Assembly: GCF_004366355.1 (NCBI RefSeq)
Contig: NZ_SODV01000002.1
Coordinates: 1,528,768-1,592,767 of the forward strand
Direction: 5' to 3'
Length of the DNA stretch: 64,000 bases
DNA from: Dinghuibacter silviterrae
GTDB lineage: Bacteria; Bacteroidota; Bacteroidia; Chitinophagales; Chitinophagaceae
Below are positions 15,993-25,226 of the stretch, in pieces. Both the position numbers and the translations under genes were made by a program. Positions within the stretch are counted from its first letter, which is position 1, and every line of letters begins with the position of its first letter. Below the pieces are notes generated by a model. That model was not told where the DNA came from, made no database searches, and was given only the letters and a program-made list of their open reading frames with translations.

Positions 15993-18497
15993 ATGAAAAA
16001 GATGTTGAACTTCCTCTGCGCGCTCCTGGTTTCCAGCTTACTCAAGGCTCAGGGCCCCCCTCCGGGCGGACCTGGCGGCATAAACGGCCCCGGCGGAACC
16101 GGCGGCACCGCCCACGTATACGGCAAGCTCGTGGATTCCACGGGCAAAGCCGTGGTCAATGCCTCGGTCATGATCCTGAAAGTGGATGATGCCCGGCACA
16201 AAAACACATTGCTCAAAGGCCTGGTCACCAAAAGCAGCGGCGAATTCTCGGTGGAAGACCTGCCGCTGAATGCCCACCTGAAGCTGAGCATCACGGCAGT
16301 AGGGTATAGCCCGATCAGCCAGGACCTCACGCTGAAAGCCGCCGACAAGGACCTGGGCGACCTGGTGCTGAACCCGGCGGCCAAGGAACTGAAAGAAGTC
16401 GTCATCACTGCGACCAAACCGACCATGACCCTGGACATGGATAAAAAAGTGTTTAACGTCTCCAAGGACATCGTGAGCGCCGGAGGAACCGGCCTGGATG
16501 TATTGAAGAACGTCCCCAGCGTGAACGTGGACATCGACGGGAACGTCAGCCTGAGGGGGGCGTCACCGCAGCTGATGGTGGACGGGAAGCCGACGACCCT
16601 GACCCTGGACGAGATACCGGCGGACGCCATCGAAAGCGTGGAGGTGATCACGAATCCGTCCGCGAAATACGATGCCTCGGGCGGCGGGGCGGGGATTCTC
16701 AATATCGTCCTGAAGAAAAACCGTAAACAGGGATATAACGGGAGTGTCCGTGCCGGAGGGGACCGGTATGGCGGTGCCCAGGCGGGGGCCAGTTTGAACG
16801 TACGGGAAAACAAGATCAACGTTTCGGCGGACATCAACTACCGTCGTATCAGTGACCGGACGACGAGTTCCACGCAGCGTACGGACCTGAGTACCACCCC
16901 CACGACCTTTATCGACCAGAGTGAATTGGATACCAATAAGGGGTACCTGCTTTTCGGCCGGCTTGGTGTGGACTACTTTATCAGCAACCGGACCACGTTG
17001 TCGCTGACCGGATTTATGATGCACCACGGGGCAACGACCACCTCGAACATACAGATGAACACCGACAGCCTCTACAGCACAGGCAAAGTCAGCGGCACCG
17101 GCTGGGAGACCATCGATGCGGCGCATACCTTTAACGGCCGGGGTGGCACGCTGGGGATAAAACACCTTTTCCCGAAAGACAAGGAAGAATGGACCGCAGA
17201 CGCCAGCTATTTCTCCGGGAATGCAACGAGCAATTCGCTGTATACGACGGAACTGGGGTCGACCACCCTGCAAAAGATCGAGGGCGGGGGGAACGACCAC
17301 AACATCATCCTCCAGTCCGACTATACGGATCCGCTTGGCAAAAAGACCACCCTGGAAACCGGCGTCCGGGCTGCCCTGCAATCGCGGCTGAACATCAACA
17401 ACAACTATACCTATAACCCCGATTCTTCGGCTTACGAGCTTGTCCCCGCGGCGGCCAGCAACTACAAAAGCCGGAGCAACGTATATGCCGCTTATGCCAT
17501 CCTGAGCAGCAGTATCAACAACTTCAGCTACAAGATCGGGTTGCGTGCGGAAAGCTCCAACTACCACGGCACCTTGCTGAACAGCGGTCAAAGCTTTGGA
17601 AACACGTATCCCATCAGCCTTTTTCCTTCCCTTTTCTTTAGCCAGAAACTGGGCAACGGGCAGGAATTGCAACTGAGCTATACACGCCGGGTCAACCGTC
17701 CGAACTTTTTCCAGCTTATTCCTTATACCGATTCCTCGAACAAGCTGAACATTACCCGGGGGAACCCCAACCTCGTCCCGGAATTCACGCAGTCCCTGGA
17801 GCTCTCTTACCTGAAAAGCTTCCCGGGCAACAACACGATCCTGGGATCGATCTATTACAAGTATACCGACCACCTGATCACCGGTTACATCGAAGAAGAC
17901 ACGACGGCTGGCTCGACGACCCTGATCAATACGTACATCAACGCCGAGTCCAGCTACCAGATGGGCGCCGAGGTGACGGCACAGAATACGATCACACCCT
18001 GGTGGGATGTGTCCACGAACGTGAACCTCTACAATTCGAAGATCAATACCGGGTCGGCCCTTGCCCAGCAAGCCTTATGGAGCTGGTTTGGGAAAGTCAA
18101 TACCAACATAAAGCTCCCGTCTTCGTTTACCCTCCAGGTATCCGGTCTGTACCAGTCGAAAACCAACCTGCCGGTGAACAGCAACCAGAACCAGCCGGGT
18201 CCCCCGAACATGCAGTCCCAGAGCGCCTCCCAGGGGTATATAAAGCCCTTCTATGAGGTAGACTTGGGCGTCAAGAAAACGTTCCTGTCCGGCAAGCTCG
18301 CCGCGACCCTGAGCTTTGACGATATTTTCCGGAGCCACAAACAGGACCAGTATACATACAGCACCTACCTGGTCCAGGAATACGACCGGCTGCGCGACCC
18401 GCAGATGCTCCGGCTCAACCTGTCCTATAACTTTGGGAAAGTCGACGCCAGCCTGTTCAAGCGTAGGAATAACAATGTCTCCAGCGAGGGCGAATAA
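15993..18497 (+). CDS. TonB-dependent receptor with carboxypeptidase-like N-terminus and outer-membrane beta-barrel
   Basis: 834 residues from ATG 15993, chosen because it begins the signal peptide (MKKMLNFLCALLVSSLLKAQ); a TTG at 15969 lengthens the frame by eight codons. After a Gly/Pro-rich stretch comes a carboxypeptidase-regulatory-like beta-sandwich (about 35-125), a plug domain (DVLKNVPSVNVDIDGNVSLRG, ADAIESVEVITNPSAKYDASG) and a long barrel ending in the LNLSYNFGKVD region. It belongs to the outer membrane beta-barrel group 3 often found beside LytS/LytTR systems, as here. Ligand unknown. Confidence 0.9.
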   Translation: MKKMLNFLCALLVSSLLKAQGPPPGGPGGINGPGGTGGTAHVYGKLVDSTGKAVVNASVMILKVDDARHKNTLLKGLVTKSSGEFSVEDLPLNAHLKLSITAVGYSPISQDLTLKAADKDLGDLVLNPAAKELKEVVITATKPTMTLDMDKKVFNVSKDIVSAGGTGLDVLKNVPSVNVDIDGNVSLRGASPQLMVDGKPTTLTLDEIPADAIESVEVITNPSAKYDASGGGAGILNIVLKKNRKQGYNGSVRAGGDRYGGAQAGASLNVRENKINVSADINYRRISDRTTSSTQRTDLSTTPTTFIDQSELDTNKGYLLFGRLGVDYFISNRTTLSLTGFMMHHGATTTSNIQMNTDSLYSTGKVSGTGWETIDAAHTFNGRGGTLGIKHLFPKDKEEWTADASYFSGNATSNSLYTTELGSTTLQKIEGGGNDHNIILQSDYTDPLGKKTTLETGVRAALQSRLNINNNYTYNPDSSAYELVPAAASNYKSRSNVYAAYAILSSSINNFSYKIGLRAESSNYHGTLLNSGQSFGNTYPISLFPSLFFSQKLGNGQELQLSYTRRVNRPNFFQLIPYTDSSNKLNITRGNPNLVPEFTQSLELSYLKSFPGNNTILGSIYYKYTDHLITGYIEEDTTAGSTTLINTYINAESSYQMGAEVTAQNTITPWWDVSTNVNLYNSKINTGSALAQQALWSWFGKVNTNIKLPSSFTLQVSGLYQSKTNLPVNSNQNQPGPPNMQSQSASQGYIKPFYEVDLGVKKTFLSGKLAATLSFDDIFRSHKQDQYTYSTYLVQEYDRLRDPQMLRLNLSYNFGKVDASLFKRRNNNVSSEGE

Positions 18498-18515
18498 ACC
18501 TTTATATTTAGGGGA

Positions 18516-19526
18516 ATGAAAAAGCGGTGGAATACGATATTGACGCATGCGGCGGTATGGGCGGTAGTCTTGTCCCTCCCCTACCTGCTCAACACCGGGC
18601 ACGGTATGGCGCACCACAACGACCATCACCAGTATGACACGGCTTTTTTCTACCTGAACGCGATTACCAGCATTCTTTGGATCGGGCCTTACTATGTCAA
18701 CACCCTTTTGCTCACCCCACGGCTGTTCAACCAGCGGCGATATGCGGGCTTTGCGTTGGGCCTTGTGTTGTTGTTTGCGCTCATGGTCCTCATTCATCTT
18801 TTCCTGCATAGCGTGGTGCTCGGTATCCCCGACTTCAACCTGGCCGGGGCCGTGGGTTTTTTGTTGCCGGCTTATGTACTGACGATCGCCGTTGGTACGA
18901 CGATCTTTGTGGTGGAGGAAAAAATAGTGGCGGACCAGCTTTCCCGCGAGACCGAGCTTTCGTTCCTCCGGTCACAGATTAACCCCCACTTTATCTTCAA
19001 CATCCTCAACAACCTGGTCGCCCTGGAACGCATGAAGTCCGAGGAATTGGGTCCGACCATTTTGAAGCTGTCGTCCCTGATGCAGTACATGCTTTATGAA
19101 ACCGACGAGGAACGCGTCCCGCTCAACCAGGAGGTCGAATACCTGCAAAGCTATATCGACCTTCAGCGCCAGCGTTTCGGGCAGAAGGTACCCGTTACCG
19201 TGAACATGGAGATGCCCGGCGGTTTTTACGAAATCGAACCCATGCTCCTCATCCCGTTTGTGGAGAACGCCTTTAAACACGGGGTGGGATTGATCAGGGA
19301 CCCGGCGATCACCATCGACATGCACGTCCGCGACGGCCTATTGCATTTTTCCGTGAAAAACCGTTATAACCCTACCTCGGAAGAGGTCAAGGACAAAACC
19401 TCCGGAATCGGTCTCGCCAACGTCCGCCGCCGGCTGAACCTGTTGTACGGCCAGCAGCAAACGCTGCACATCGTCAGGGAGGCGGACTGGTTCACCGCCA
19501 CCCTAGAACTAAACCTCCACCAATGA
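18516..19526 (+). CDS. LytS/YehU-type sensor histidine kinase
   Basis: 336 residues. About four membrane helices occupy residues 10-130, followed by a coiled linker and the His_kinase domain with LRSQINPHFIFNILNNL (phospho-acceptor His158) and the N-box PFVENAFKHGV. The HATPase G-box reads GIGLANVRRRL. It phosphorylates a LytTR response regulator, whose gene overlaps its end by 4 nt. Signal unknown; the receptor gene lies 18 nt upstream. TATATTTA (18503-18510) is one mismatch from a -7 element and could give a second start of transcription. Confidence 0.93.
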   Translation: MKKRWNTILTHAAVWAVVLSLPYLLNTGHGMAHHNDHHQYDTAFFYLNAITSILWIGPYYVNTLLLTPRLFNQRRYAGFALGLVLLFALMVLIHLFLHSVVLGIPDFNLAGAVGFLLPAYVLTIAVGTTIFVVEEKIVADQLSRETELSFLRSQINPHFIFNILNNLVALERMKSEELGPTILKLSSLMQYMLYETDEERVPLNQEVEYLQSYIDLQRQRFGQKVPVTVNMEMPGGFYEIEPMLLIPFVENAFKHGVGLIRDPAITIDMHVRDGLLHFSVKNRYNPTSEEVKDKTSGIGLANVRRRLNLLYGQQQTLHIVREADWFTATLELNLHQ

Positions 19527-20296
19527 TGCGGTGTATCGCCATAGACGACGAACCCCTTGCGCTGGCCCTGGTCAAGGACTACATCAGCAAGGTGCCTTTC
19601 CTGGAGCTGGTGGCTACCTGCGGGGACCCCTTCGAAGCCGCCGCCGTTCTCCAGGCCAACGAGGTCGACCTATTGTTCATTGACATCCAGATGCCCGGGC
19701 TGACGGGTCTGCAGTTTATCCAAAGCCTGACCAAACGGCCGATGGTCATTCTCATTACGGCTTACCGCAAGTTCGCCCTCGAAGGTTTCGACCTTGACGT
19801 GGTGGATTACCTTGTCAAACCGGTGGGGTTGGATCGGTTTATGAAGGCTTGCAACAAGGCGCAGGAGCTTTTTCAGCTGCGGGCCACCGCGGGCCAGGCG
19901 GCACCAGGAGCGGCCGCAACGCGGGCGGCGGGCCCACCGGCCCCCGGCGCGACCGCCGCACCGGGGCAGGCGCACCCCGACTTCTTCTTCCTAAACGTCG
20001 ACTACAGCCTCGTCAAGGTGCTCTTCTCCGACATCATCTGGATCGAAGGATCGGGCGACTACGTCAAGGTCCATCTCCACAGCAGCCCCCGCCCGCTCCT
20101 CGTCCGGATGAGCACGCGGGCCATGGAAGCCGAGCTACCCACGGACAGGTTCGTACGGATTCACAAGTCGTATATCATCGCCGTGGCCAGCATCACCGCC
20201 GTCCGCAAGAACAGCGTATTTATCAAGGATATGGAATTGCCGGTGGGCGAGACCTATCGCGAGGCTATCCAGCGGCTGACGGGGCGAAGCCTTTAA
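19523..20296 (+). CDS. LytR/AlgR-type (LytTR) response regulator
   Basis: 257 residues: receiver domain (1-118) with acidic pair IDDEP, phospho-acceptor Asp54 in FIDIQMPG and conserved Lys in YLVKP; LytTR DNA-binding domain (about 152-250) with FVRIHKSYIIAV. The two are joined by an unusual Ala/Pro/Gly-rich linker (about 120-151). Start overlaps the kinase stop by 4 nt. It converges on the SusD gene, and the two stop codons overlap, so antisense interference is possible. Target genes cannot be read from the sequence; the receptor upstream is the obvious candidate. Confidence 0.93.
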   Translation: MMRCIAIDDEPLALALVKDYISKVPFLELVATCGDPFEAAAVLQANEVDLLFIDIQMPGLTGLQFIQSLTKRPMVILITAYRKFALEGFDLDVVDYLVKPVGLDRFMKACNKAQELFQLRATAGQAAPGAAATRAAGPPAPGATAAPGQAHPDFFFLNVDYSLVKVLFSDIIWIEGSGDYVKVHLHSSPRPLLVRMSTRAMEAELPTDRFVRIHKSYIIAVASITAVRKNSVFIKDMELPVGETYREAIQRLTGRSL

Positions 20297-22041
20297 TACC
20301 CCGGATTCTGCCCGAACTCAGCCCCATTCGACAGCGCCTGAATTTCCGACAGCGGCACCGGCCGCAACGCATAATCCGGAATAAAACCGGTTACATCCGG
20401 ATTATAAGCGGCGATCCGGCTGCCCAGCTTCCCGGTGCGTTTCAGGTCGAACCAGCGGCAGTATTCCCCGCACATTTCCCGGGCGCGTTCATCCAGGATA
20501 AAGTCAAGGGTGATCTGGGACGATTGTACCTGCATGGCGGCCGTATAGTCCACGGGTGTTTTTACAGCGGCCCGGGTGCGGAGCACATTGATATATTGGG
20601 CGGCTTCGGTCGTATTGCTCATCTGCAGGTCGGCCTCGGCGGCGTCGAGGTACATTTCACCCAACCGCAGGATGATGACGTCGAGGTAGCCCGGGTAGCT
20701 GGTCAACCCGGTCCGCGTCAGGGGATCGAGGTATTTTTTGAGCACCACATAACGATCGCCGTAGTTGATCTTGCCCGACGATGGGAAATAGGTCGTGTCC
20801 ACGTCGAACACCGCGTAGGGGCGAAACGACTGGTTGGGCACCACGTGTTTGGTAATGTACAGGGCGGTGTCCCCGATCTTCATGACGTGCCCCACGAGGC
20901 TGGGGGCCTTGTGCCAATAAGCGGCGTCGGTCGAGGTCCAGGTGTATGCCTTATTACACAGCCACACCTCCTGGAAAGACCCGGTATACCGTGCGTCGAT
21001 GGTGTCGTTGTAGAAGTCCAGCAGGGCCCGGGTGGGCATAAATCGGCGGTTTTTCTGGTCGTTGCCATAGAGCAGGCTGATGCCCAGACCGGGGATCGAC
21101 GAGCCGCTGTAGCCGCTGTAGTTGGTCAGGAACCACATGTGTGTCCGGTCCGCGTTGCTGTTGATGTCCAGGGCGGTGTTGGTGGAGAACGTCGCCACAA
21201 ACAACGCTTCCTGGTTGTGGGTGGCGTTGTTCGGATCCCGGTTATTGGGGTCCCAAAGAGACGCATAGTTCTGGTACAGGCTGACCTGGTATTGGGCCTG
21301 GTTGTTGATGACCAGGACGGCCGCGTCATGGGCCGCCTTGAAATAGGTCTGGGCGTCGGCACCGGTGGCGTAATACGCCCTCGACAGGTATGCCCGGGCC
21401 AGCATGGCTTCCGCGGAGCCCTGTGTAGCGCGTCCGTATTCCCAGCCGTTGCCGTAGGTGACGGGCAGGTTGGCGGCCGCATATTGGAGGTCACGGATGA
21501 TCAGGTCGTAAAACGCCGTCACGGGGCTCCGTTGCGCCGTCAGGGTCACGGTCGTTGTCTCGACGGTGTCGAGGATCACGTTGCCAAAAGACTCGACCAC
21601 CCACCAGTAATAAAAGCCCCTCAGGAAACGAAGTTCCGCCAGGCGTTCGTTGCGGATCGTCTGGCTGGGCCAGGTGGGCTGGTCGATACGGCCGATACCC
21701 GCGTTGCACTGGTTGATGGCTTTGTACAAGGTCGTCCAGACGCCAAGACAAGGGTTGGATGCCGACGTGAAGGCCTGGTATTGGGTAAGGTCTATATCAT
21801 AAGAGACCTTGTTATAGTTGTACCAAAGGTCCGTCCCCGGTTCGGCTAAGAAAAGCCCGTTTTCATTGTTGCCGTACAGAAAGGGGATCCACGAATAAGC
21901 GCCGTTGACGGCGGTTACAAAACCCTGCGGTGTGCTCCAAAGCGCATCCGCGGTGGTATTGGACGGGTTGTATTCGTTCAGGCGTTTGTTACAGGAGGCC
22001 AGTATAACGATCGCCGCCAGGGCGTATATCAGCTTTTTCAT
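20293..22041 (-). CDS. SusD/RagB-family lipoprotein
   Basis: 582 residues with lipobox LASC and lipidated Cys17 (MKKLIYALAAIVILASCNK). SusD helices are clear (LAELRFLRGFYYWWVVESFGN; DFILDERAREMCGEYCRWFDLKRTGKL) and the protein ends in FGQNPGY. It follows the SusC gene by 10 nt on the minus strand. No glycan enzyme is linked to this pair. A 666-codon open frame on the plus strand (19849-21849) covers much of it but is only a shadow. Confidence 0.95.
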   Translation of the reverse strand: MKKLIYALAAIVILASCNKRLNEYNPSNTTADALWSTPQGFVTAVNGAYSWIPFLYGNNENGLFLAEPGTDLWYNYNKVSYDIDLTQYQAFTSASNPCLGVWTTLYKAINQCNAGIGRIDQPTWPSQTIRNERLAELRFLRGFYYWWVVESFGNVILDTVETTTVTLTAQRSPVTAFYDLIIRDLQYAAANLPVTYGNGWEYGRATQGSAEAMLARAYLSRAYYATGADAQTYFKAAHDAAVLVINNQAQYQVSLYQNYASLWDPNNRDPNNATHNQEALFVATFSTNTALDINSNADRTHMWFLTNYSGYSGSSIPGLGISLLYGNDQKNRRFMPTRALLDFYNDTIDARYTGSFQEVWLCNKAYTWTSTDAAYWHKAPSLVGHVMKIGDTALYITKHVVPNQSFRPYAVFDVDTTYFPSSGKINYGDRYVVLKKYLDPLTRTGLTSYPGYLDVIILRLGEMYLDAAEADLQMSNTTEAAQYINVLRTRAAVKTPVDYTAAMQVQSSQITLDFILDERAREMCGEYCRWFDLKRTGKLGSRIAAYNPDVTGFIPDYALRPVPLSEIQALSNGAEFGQNPGY

Positions 22042-22051
22042 GTTGTATATT

Positions 22052-25000
22052 TTAAAAACCTACAGTCAAACCAAAAACCAGTTGCCGGGTCAGCGGTGCG
22101 CTGTCCGCACCTCCCTCTTCCGGGTCGTAGTATTTGATCAGGTGGCTTTTGGCCTTTACGTAAATATTGTTACACGTCACATACGCCCTCAGGTTGGAGA
22201 TCCACACGTGGCGGATGACCTTCCGGGGCAGGGTGTATCCCAAGGTCGCCGTCTTGAGTTTGAAGTAAGACCCGTTCACGTATTCCAGGGTGGTATACCC
22301 GGGGACGCTGGCAAGGCTTTCGTTGGCTTTCGGCCGGGGATAGTCGTTGGTCGGGTTGGCCGGCGTCCAGTAGTTAAAGTAGGCGGCACTGTTGTTCCCC
22401 TGGCCCGCGGGGTTGTACCAGCCGAGGACGTTGTCCTGGATCATCTGGCCCCAGCGGACGATGGTATACACCGACAGGTCGAAATTTTTATAGGTAAAGG
22501 TATTCAGAAAACCCGAAGACCATTTGGGTACGGCAGAACCGATATACGTCCGGTCGCTGTCCGGGGAAATCTTGCCGTCGTGGTTCAGGTCGGCAAGTTT
22601 GATGTCCCCCGGCTGGAAAGCCGTGCCCCCGAATGTCAGCCCCGAAGCCTCGGTGGCCTCGGAGGTTTGCCAGATCCCCAGTTTCTCGTAGTTGTAGAAG
22701 GAGTGGATGGGGCGGCCCAAAAGAAGGGACGCGGTTTCGGGGTTGGTCCCGTCGATGATGTTGGTGCCGCTGATCAGCCCCGTAATCTTTTCCCGGTTGG
22801 ACGTAAACGTAAGGGTGGTAGACCAGGAAAAAGAATGGGTACGGATGTTTTGCGAATTGATGGCGAGCTCTATCCCCTGGTTGCGCGTTGACCCGATGTT
22901 TTGCAGGGTCGTGCCCACTCCCAGGCTGGGCGGAAGGCTGCGCGGCATGATGATGTTTGTCGTGTTGGTATTATAAATGTCCGCCGTGACGTTCAACCGG
23001 TTTTTGAAAAGCCCCAGGTCCATGCCGAAGTCCGCGGTCTTGGACAATTCCCAGCCCAGGTTTTCATTACCGATCGTCGTATTGAAGATATACGCAGGCG
23101 CCGCGGTGTTTTCAAAACCCATGGTCTGGTTGATCAGGTAGCTTTGGGTACCGTACTGCGTGATCCCGGCGTTCCCCGTCACGCCGTAGCTCAACCGCCA
23201 TTTGAGCTCCGATACCTGGCGGACCGAATGCATAAAGGTTTCATCCCCCATCCGCCAGGCCACCGCGGCCGAGGGGAAGGACGCCCACTTGTGTCCCGGG
23301 GCCAGGATGGACGCCCCATCCACCCTTTCGGTCAGGGTCAGCAGGTAACGGCCTTTATAACCGTAGTTGAGCCGCGCACCATAGGACATATTGTCCTGGC
23401 GGCCGTAGTTGGACGTGATCGTCCGGTTGAGGGCGGACGTCCCGGAAAGGTTGTAGAAGAGCTGCGAATTGTACACCAGGTTTGTTCCAGCCGCGGAGTA
23501 GGTCAGGGCGTTCTCGTGTGTATAGCTCGTCAATGCGGTGAAGTCAAACTGATGGTCTCCAAATCCATGATTGTAGTTCAGGATGTTTTCCCAGTTGTAA
23601 AACGTGTTGTTGTTGGTGTTGATGGCCGCATAGGAATATTTGGTATTCACTTCTTCCAAAGAAGAGGAATCGAAAAACTGGCCTTGCCGGGAGTTGGCCA
23701 GGTTTACGCCAAAGACGGAGCTGAGTTTTAAACCCTTGAGGGGGGTAAGGTCCACATAACCGTTAAAGGCTACGTTGGTGGATACGGTGTTGTTGGTGGA
23801 AATCTCCGCTCCCCGGTTGTCGGCAAGCGGACTGACCACGCCGGTATTGCCGTATTCGGGGTATACGTTGATGTTCCCGTTCGAGTCATAAGGTACGCCG
23901 ATCGGGGAGGTATACAAGGCCCTGGAATAGGGATCCGAACCCCGGACGTTGACATTGCTGTAGGTCAGGGCGCCCTTCATCCCCGCCTTGAACCAGGAGG
24001 TAACGGTCTGGTCCAGGTTCAGCAGCGCATTGTACCGGGTCAGGTCGTTCCCGCTGACCATGCCCGAATTTTTATAATAGCTCGCCGACAGGTAGGCCTT
24101 TGTTTTGTCCGAGCCGCCGCTAACGGATACGGAATGGCTTTCCCGGATGCCGTTTTGCTGGATGAGTTTTATCCAGTTGACCCACTGACCGGCCTGGATA
24201 CCGGCCAGCTCGGTGGCACTAAAGATCTTCGAATCATCCGCGGGGCTGTTCCAGATCTGCGGGTTTGTATTTTGATACGCGGCCCTCCGGAGGTTGATAT
24301 AGGCCTGGCCCATTAACGGTTCGGGAAACTGCGACCAGCCGTCCACCCCGTAATAACCGCTATAGGATACTTTGGCCTGGCCCGCCACCCCCTTTTTGGT
24401 CGTTACGATGACGACGCCGTTGGCCCCCTGGGAACCGTAGATGGCGGTGGAAGAGGCGTCCTTGAGGACGTCGATGGAGGCGATGTCGTTTGGATTGAGC
24501 AGGGTAGGATCGACGCCCTGTACCCCGTCAACGATAAAGAGCGGGGCCGTATTGCCGCTAAACGTACGCGTTCCCCTGATCTCGATGTTGACGTTCGCGT
24601 TCGCCTGACCGCTGGTTTGGACGATGTCCATCCCCGGTACCATGCCCTGGATCGCTTCGAGCGCATTCCCCGTTGGTGAACGGACAATGTCCGAGGCCTT
24701 TACCGTGGAGACCGAACCAGTCAGGTCCCGTTTTTTCACCGTACCGTAGCCGATGACGACCACGTCGTCCAGTGATTTCTCGCTAGGGATGAGCGCGATT
24801 TTGGCTTTCAGCCGCCCGTTGTGGACCTCCAGCTCCTGGGGCTCGTACCCCGCAAAGGTGACGATCACCGTGGTGTGTCCGGGCGGTATCTTGATCAGGA
24901 AGGAACCGTCCACGTCTGTCGTGGTCGCCACGGGTGTCCCTTTGATGGTGACCGTAGCGCCGGCCAGGGGCAAACCCGTGGTCTTGTCGGTCACCTTACC

Positions 25001-25090
25001 CGAGGCAAGGATGTTTTGGGCTATGGTGGGGTGATAAAAAAGAGACAGGCATAGCAATAGCAGGCAATAACGAAGCGCGTTCATTTTCAT
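22052..25090 (-). CDS. SusC/RagA-family TonB-dependent outer-membrane transporter
   Basis: 1,012 residues with signal peptide ending TIAQ, a carboxypeptidase-like domain (about 25-115), the TonB-box-like VVIGYGTVKKRDLTGS, plug and barrel. The SusC signature LKDASSTAIYGSQGANG is present. Two in-frame starts exist, ATG 25090 and ATG 25084; both leave a normal signal peptide. First gene of a two-gene SusC/SusD unit, divergent from fbp. No enzymes follow, so the substrate is open. Confidence 0.95.
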   Translation of the reverse strand: MKMNALRYCLLLLCLSLFYHPTIAQNILASGKVTDKTTGLPLAGATVTIKGTPVATTTDVDGSFLIKIPPGHTTVIVTFAGYEPQELEVHNGRLKAKIALIPSEKSLDDVVVIGYGTVKKRDLTGSVSTVKASDIVRSPTGNALEAIQGMVPGMDIVQTSGQANANVNIEIRGTRTFSGNTAPLFIVDGVQGVDPTLLNPNDIASIDVLKDASSTAIYGSQGANGVVIVTTKKGVAGQAKVSYSGYYGVDGWSQFPEPLMGQAYINLRRAAYQNTNPQIWNSPADDSKIFSATELAGIQAGQWVNWIKLIQQNGIRESHSVSVSGGSDKTKAYLSASYYKNSGMVSGNDLTRYNALLNLDQTVTSWFKAGMKGALTYSNVNVRGSDPYSRALYTSPIGVPYDSNGNINVYPEYGNTGVVSPLADNRGAEISTNNTVSTNVAFNGYVDLTPLKGLKLSSVFGVNLANSRQGQFFDSSSLEEVNTKYSYAAINTNNNTFYNWENILNYNHGFGDHQFDFTALTSYTHENALTYSAAGTNLVYNSQLFYNLSGTSALNRTITSNYGRQDNMSYGARLNYGYKGRYLLTLTERVDGASILAPGHKWASFPSAAVAWRMGDETFMHSVRQVSELKWRLSYGVTGNAGITQYGTQSYLINQTMGFENTAAPAYIFNTTIGNENLGWELSKTADFGMDLGLFKNRLNVTADIYNTNTTNIIMPRSLPPSLGVGTTLQNIGSTRNQGIELAINSQNIRTHSFSWSTTLTFTSNREKITGLISGTNIIDGTNPETASLLLGRPIHSFYNYEKLGIWQTSEATEASGLTFGGTAFQPGDIKLADLNHDGKISPDSDRTYIGSAVPKWSSGFLNTFTYKNFDLSVYTIVRWGQMIQDNVLGWYNPAGQGNNSAAYFNYWTPANPTNDYPRPKANESLASVPGYTTLEYVNGSYFKLKTATLGYTLPRKVIRHVWISNLRAYVTCNNIYVKAKSHLIKYYDPEEGGADSAPLTRQLVFGLTVGF

Positions 25091-25212
25091 ATAGCAAAAG
25101 TTAGGAGAAATTCCGGGTCAAGTTAGCGGCACTTCGCGCGGGGGACAATGTAAGGTTTTACTATTCTGATGGAACATCTTACTATCGCGGGTGTCGTAAT
25201 GGTTTCCGCCAT

Positions 25213-25220
25213 TAACTTTA
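25213..25220 (+). promoter_or_regulatory. Possible -7 element upstream of fbp (TAACTTTA)
   Basis: TAACTTTA differs from TAnnTTTG in the last base and lies 6 nt before the fbp ATG. No clear -33 element. The 136-nt gap between the divergent SusC and fbp genes must hold promoters for both; on the minus strand, TAACTTTTG at 25094-25102 has a one-base-longer spacer than the consensus. Confidence 0.25.
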
Positions 25221-25226
25221 TCCACT

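Noticed and set aside
16563-18071. 502-codon minus-strand open frame opposite the TonB-dependent receptor
   Set aside because: Antisense shadow without domain features.
19849-21849. 666-codon plus-strand open frame across the LytTR end and the SusD gene
   Set aside because: It is the complement of a clear SusD gene, has no recognisable domain, and open antisense frames are common in this GC-rich DNA.
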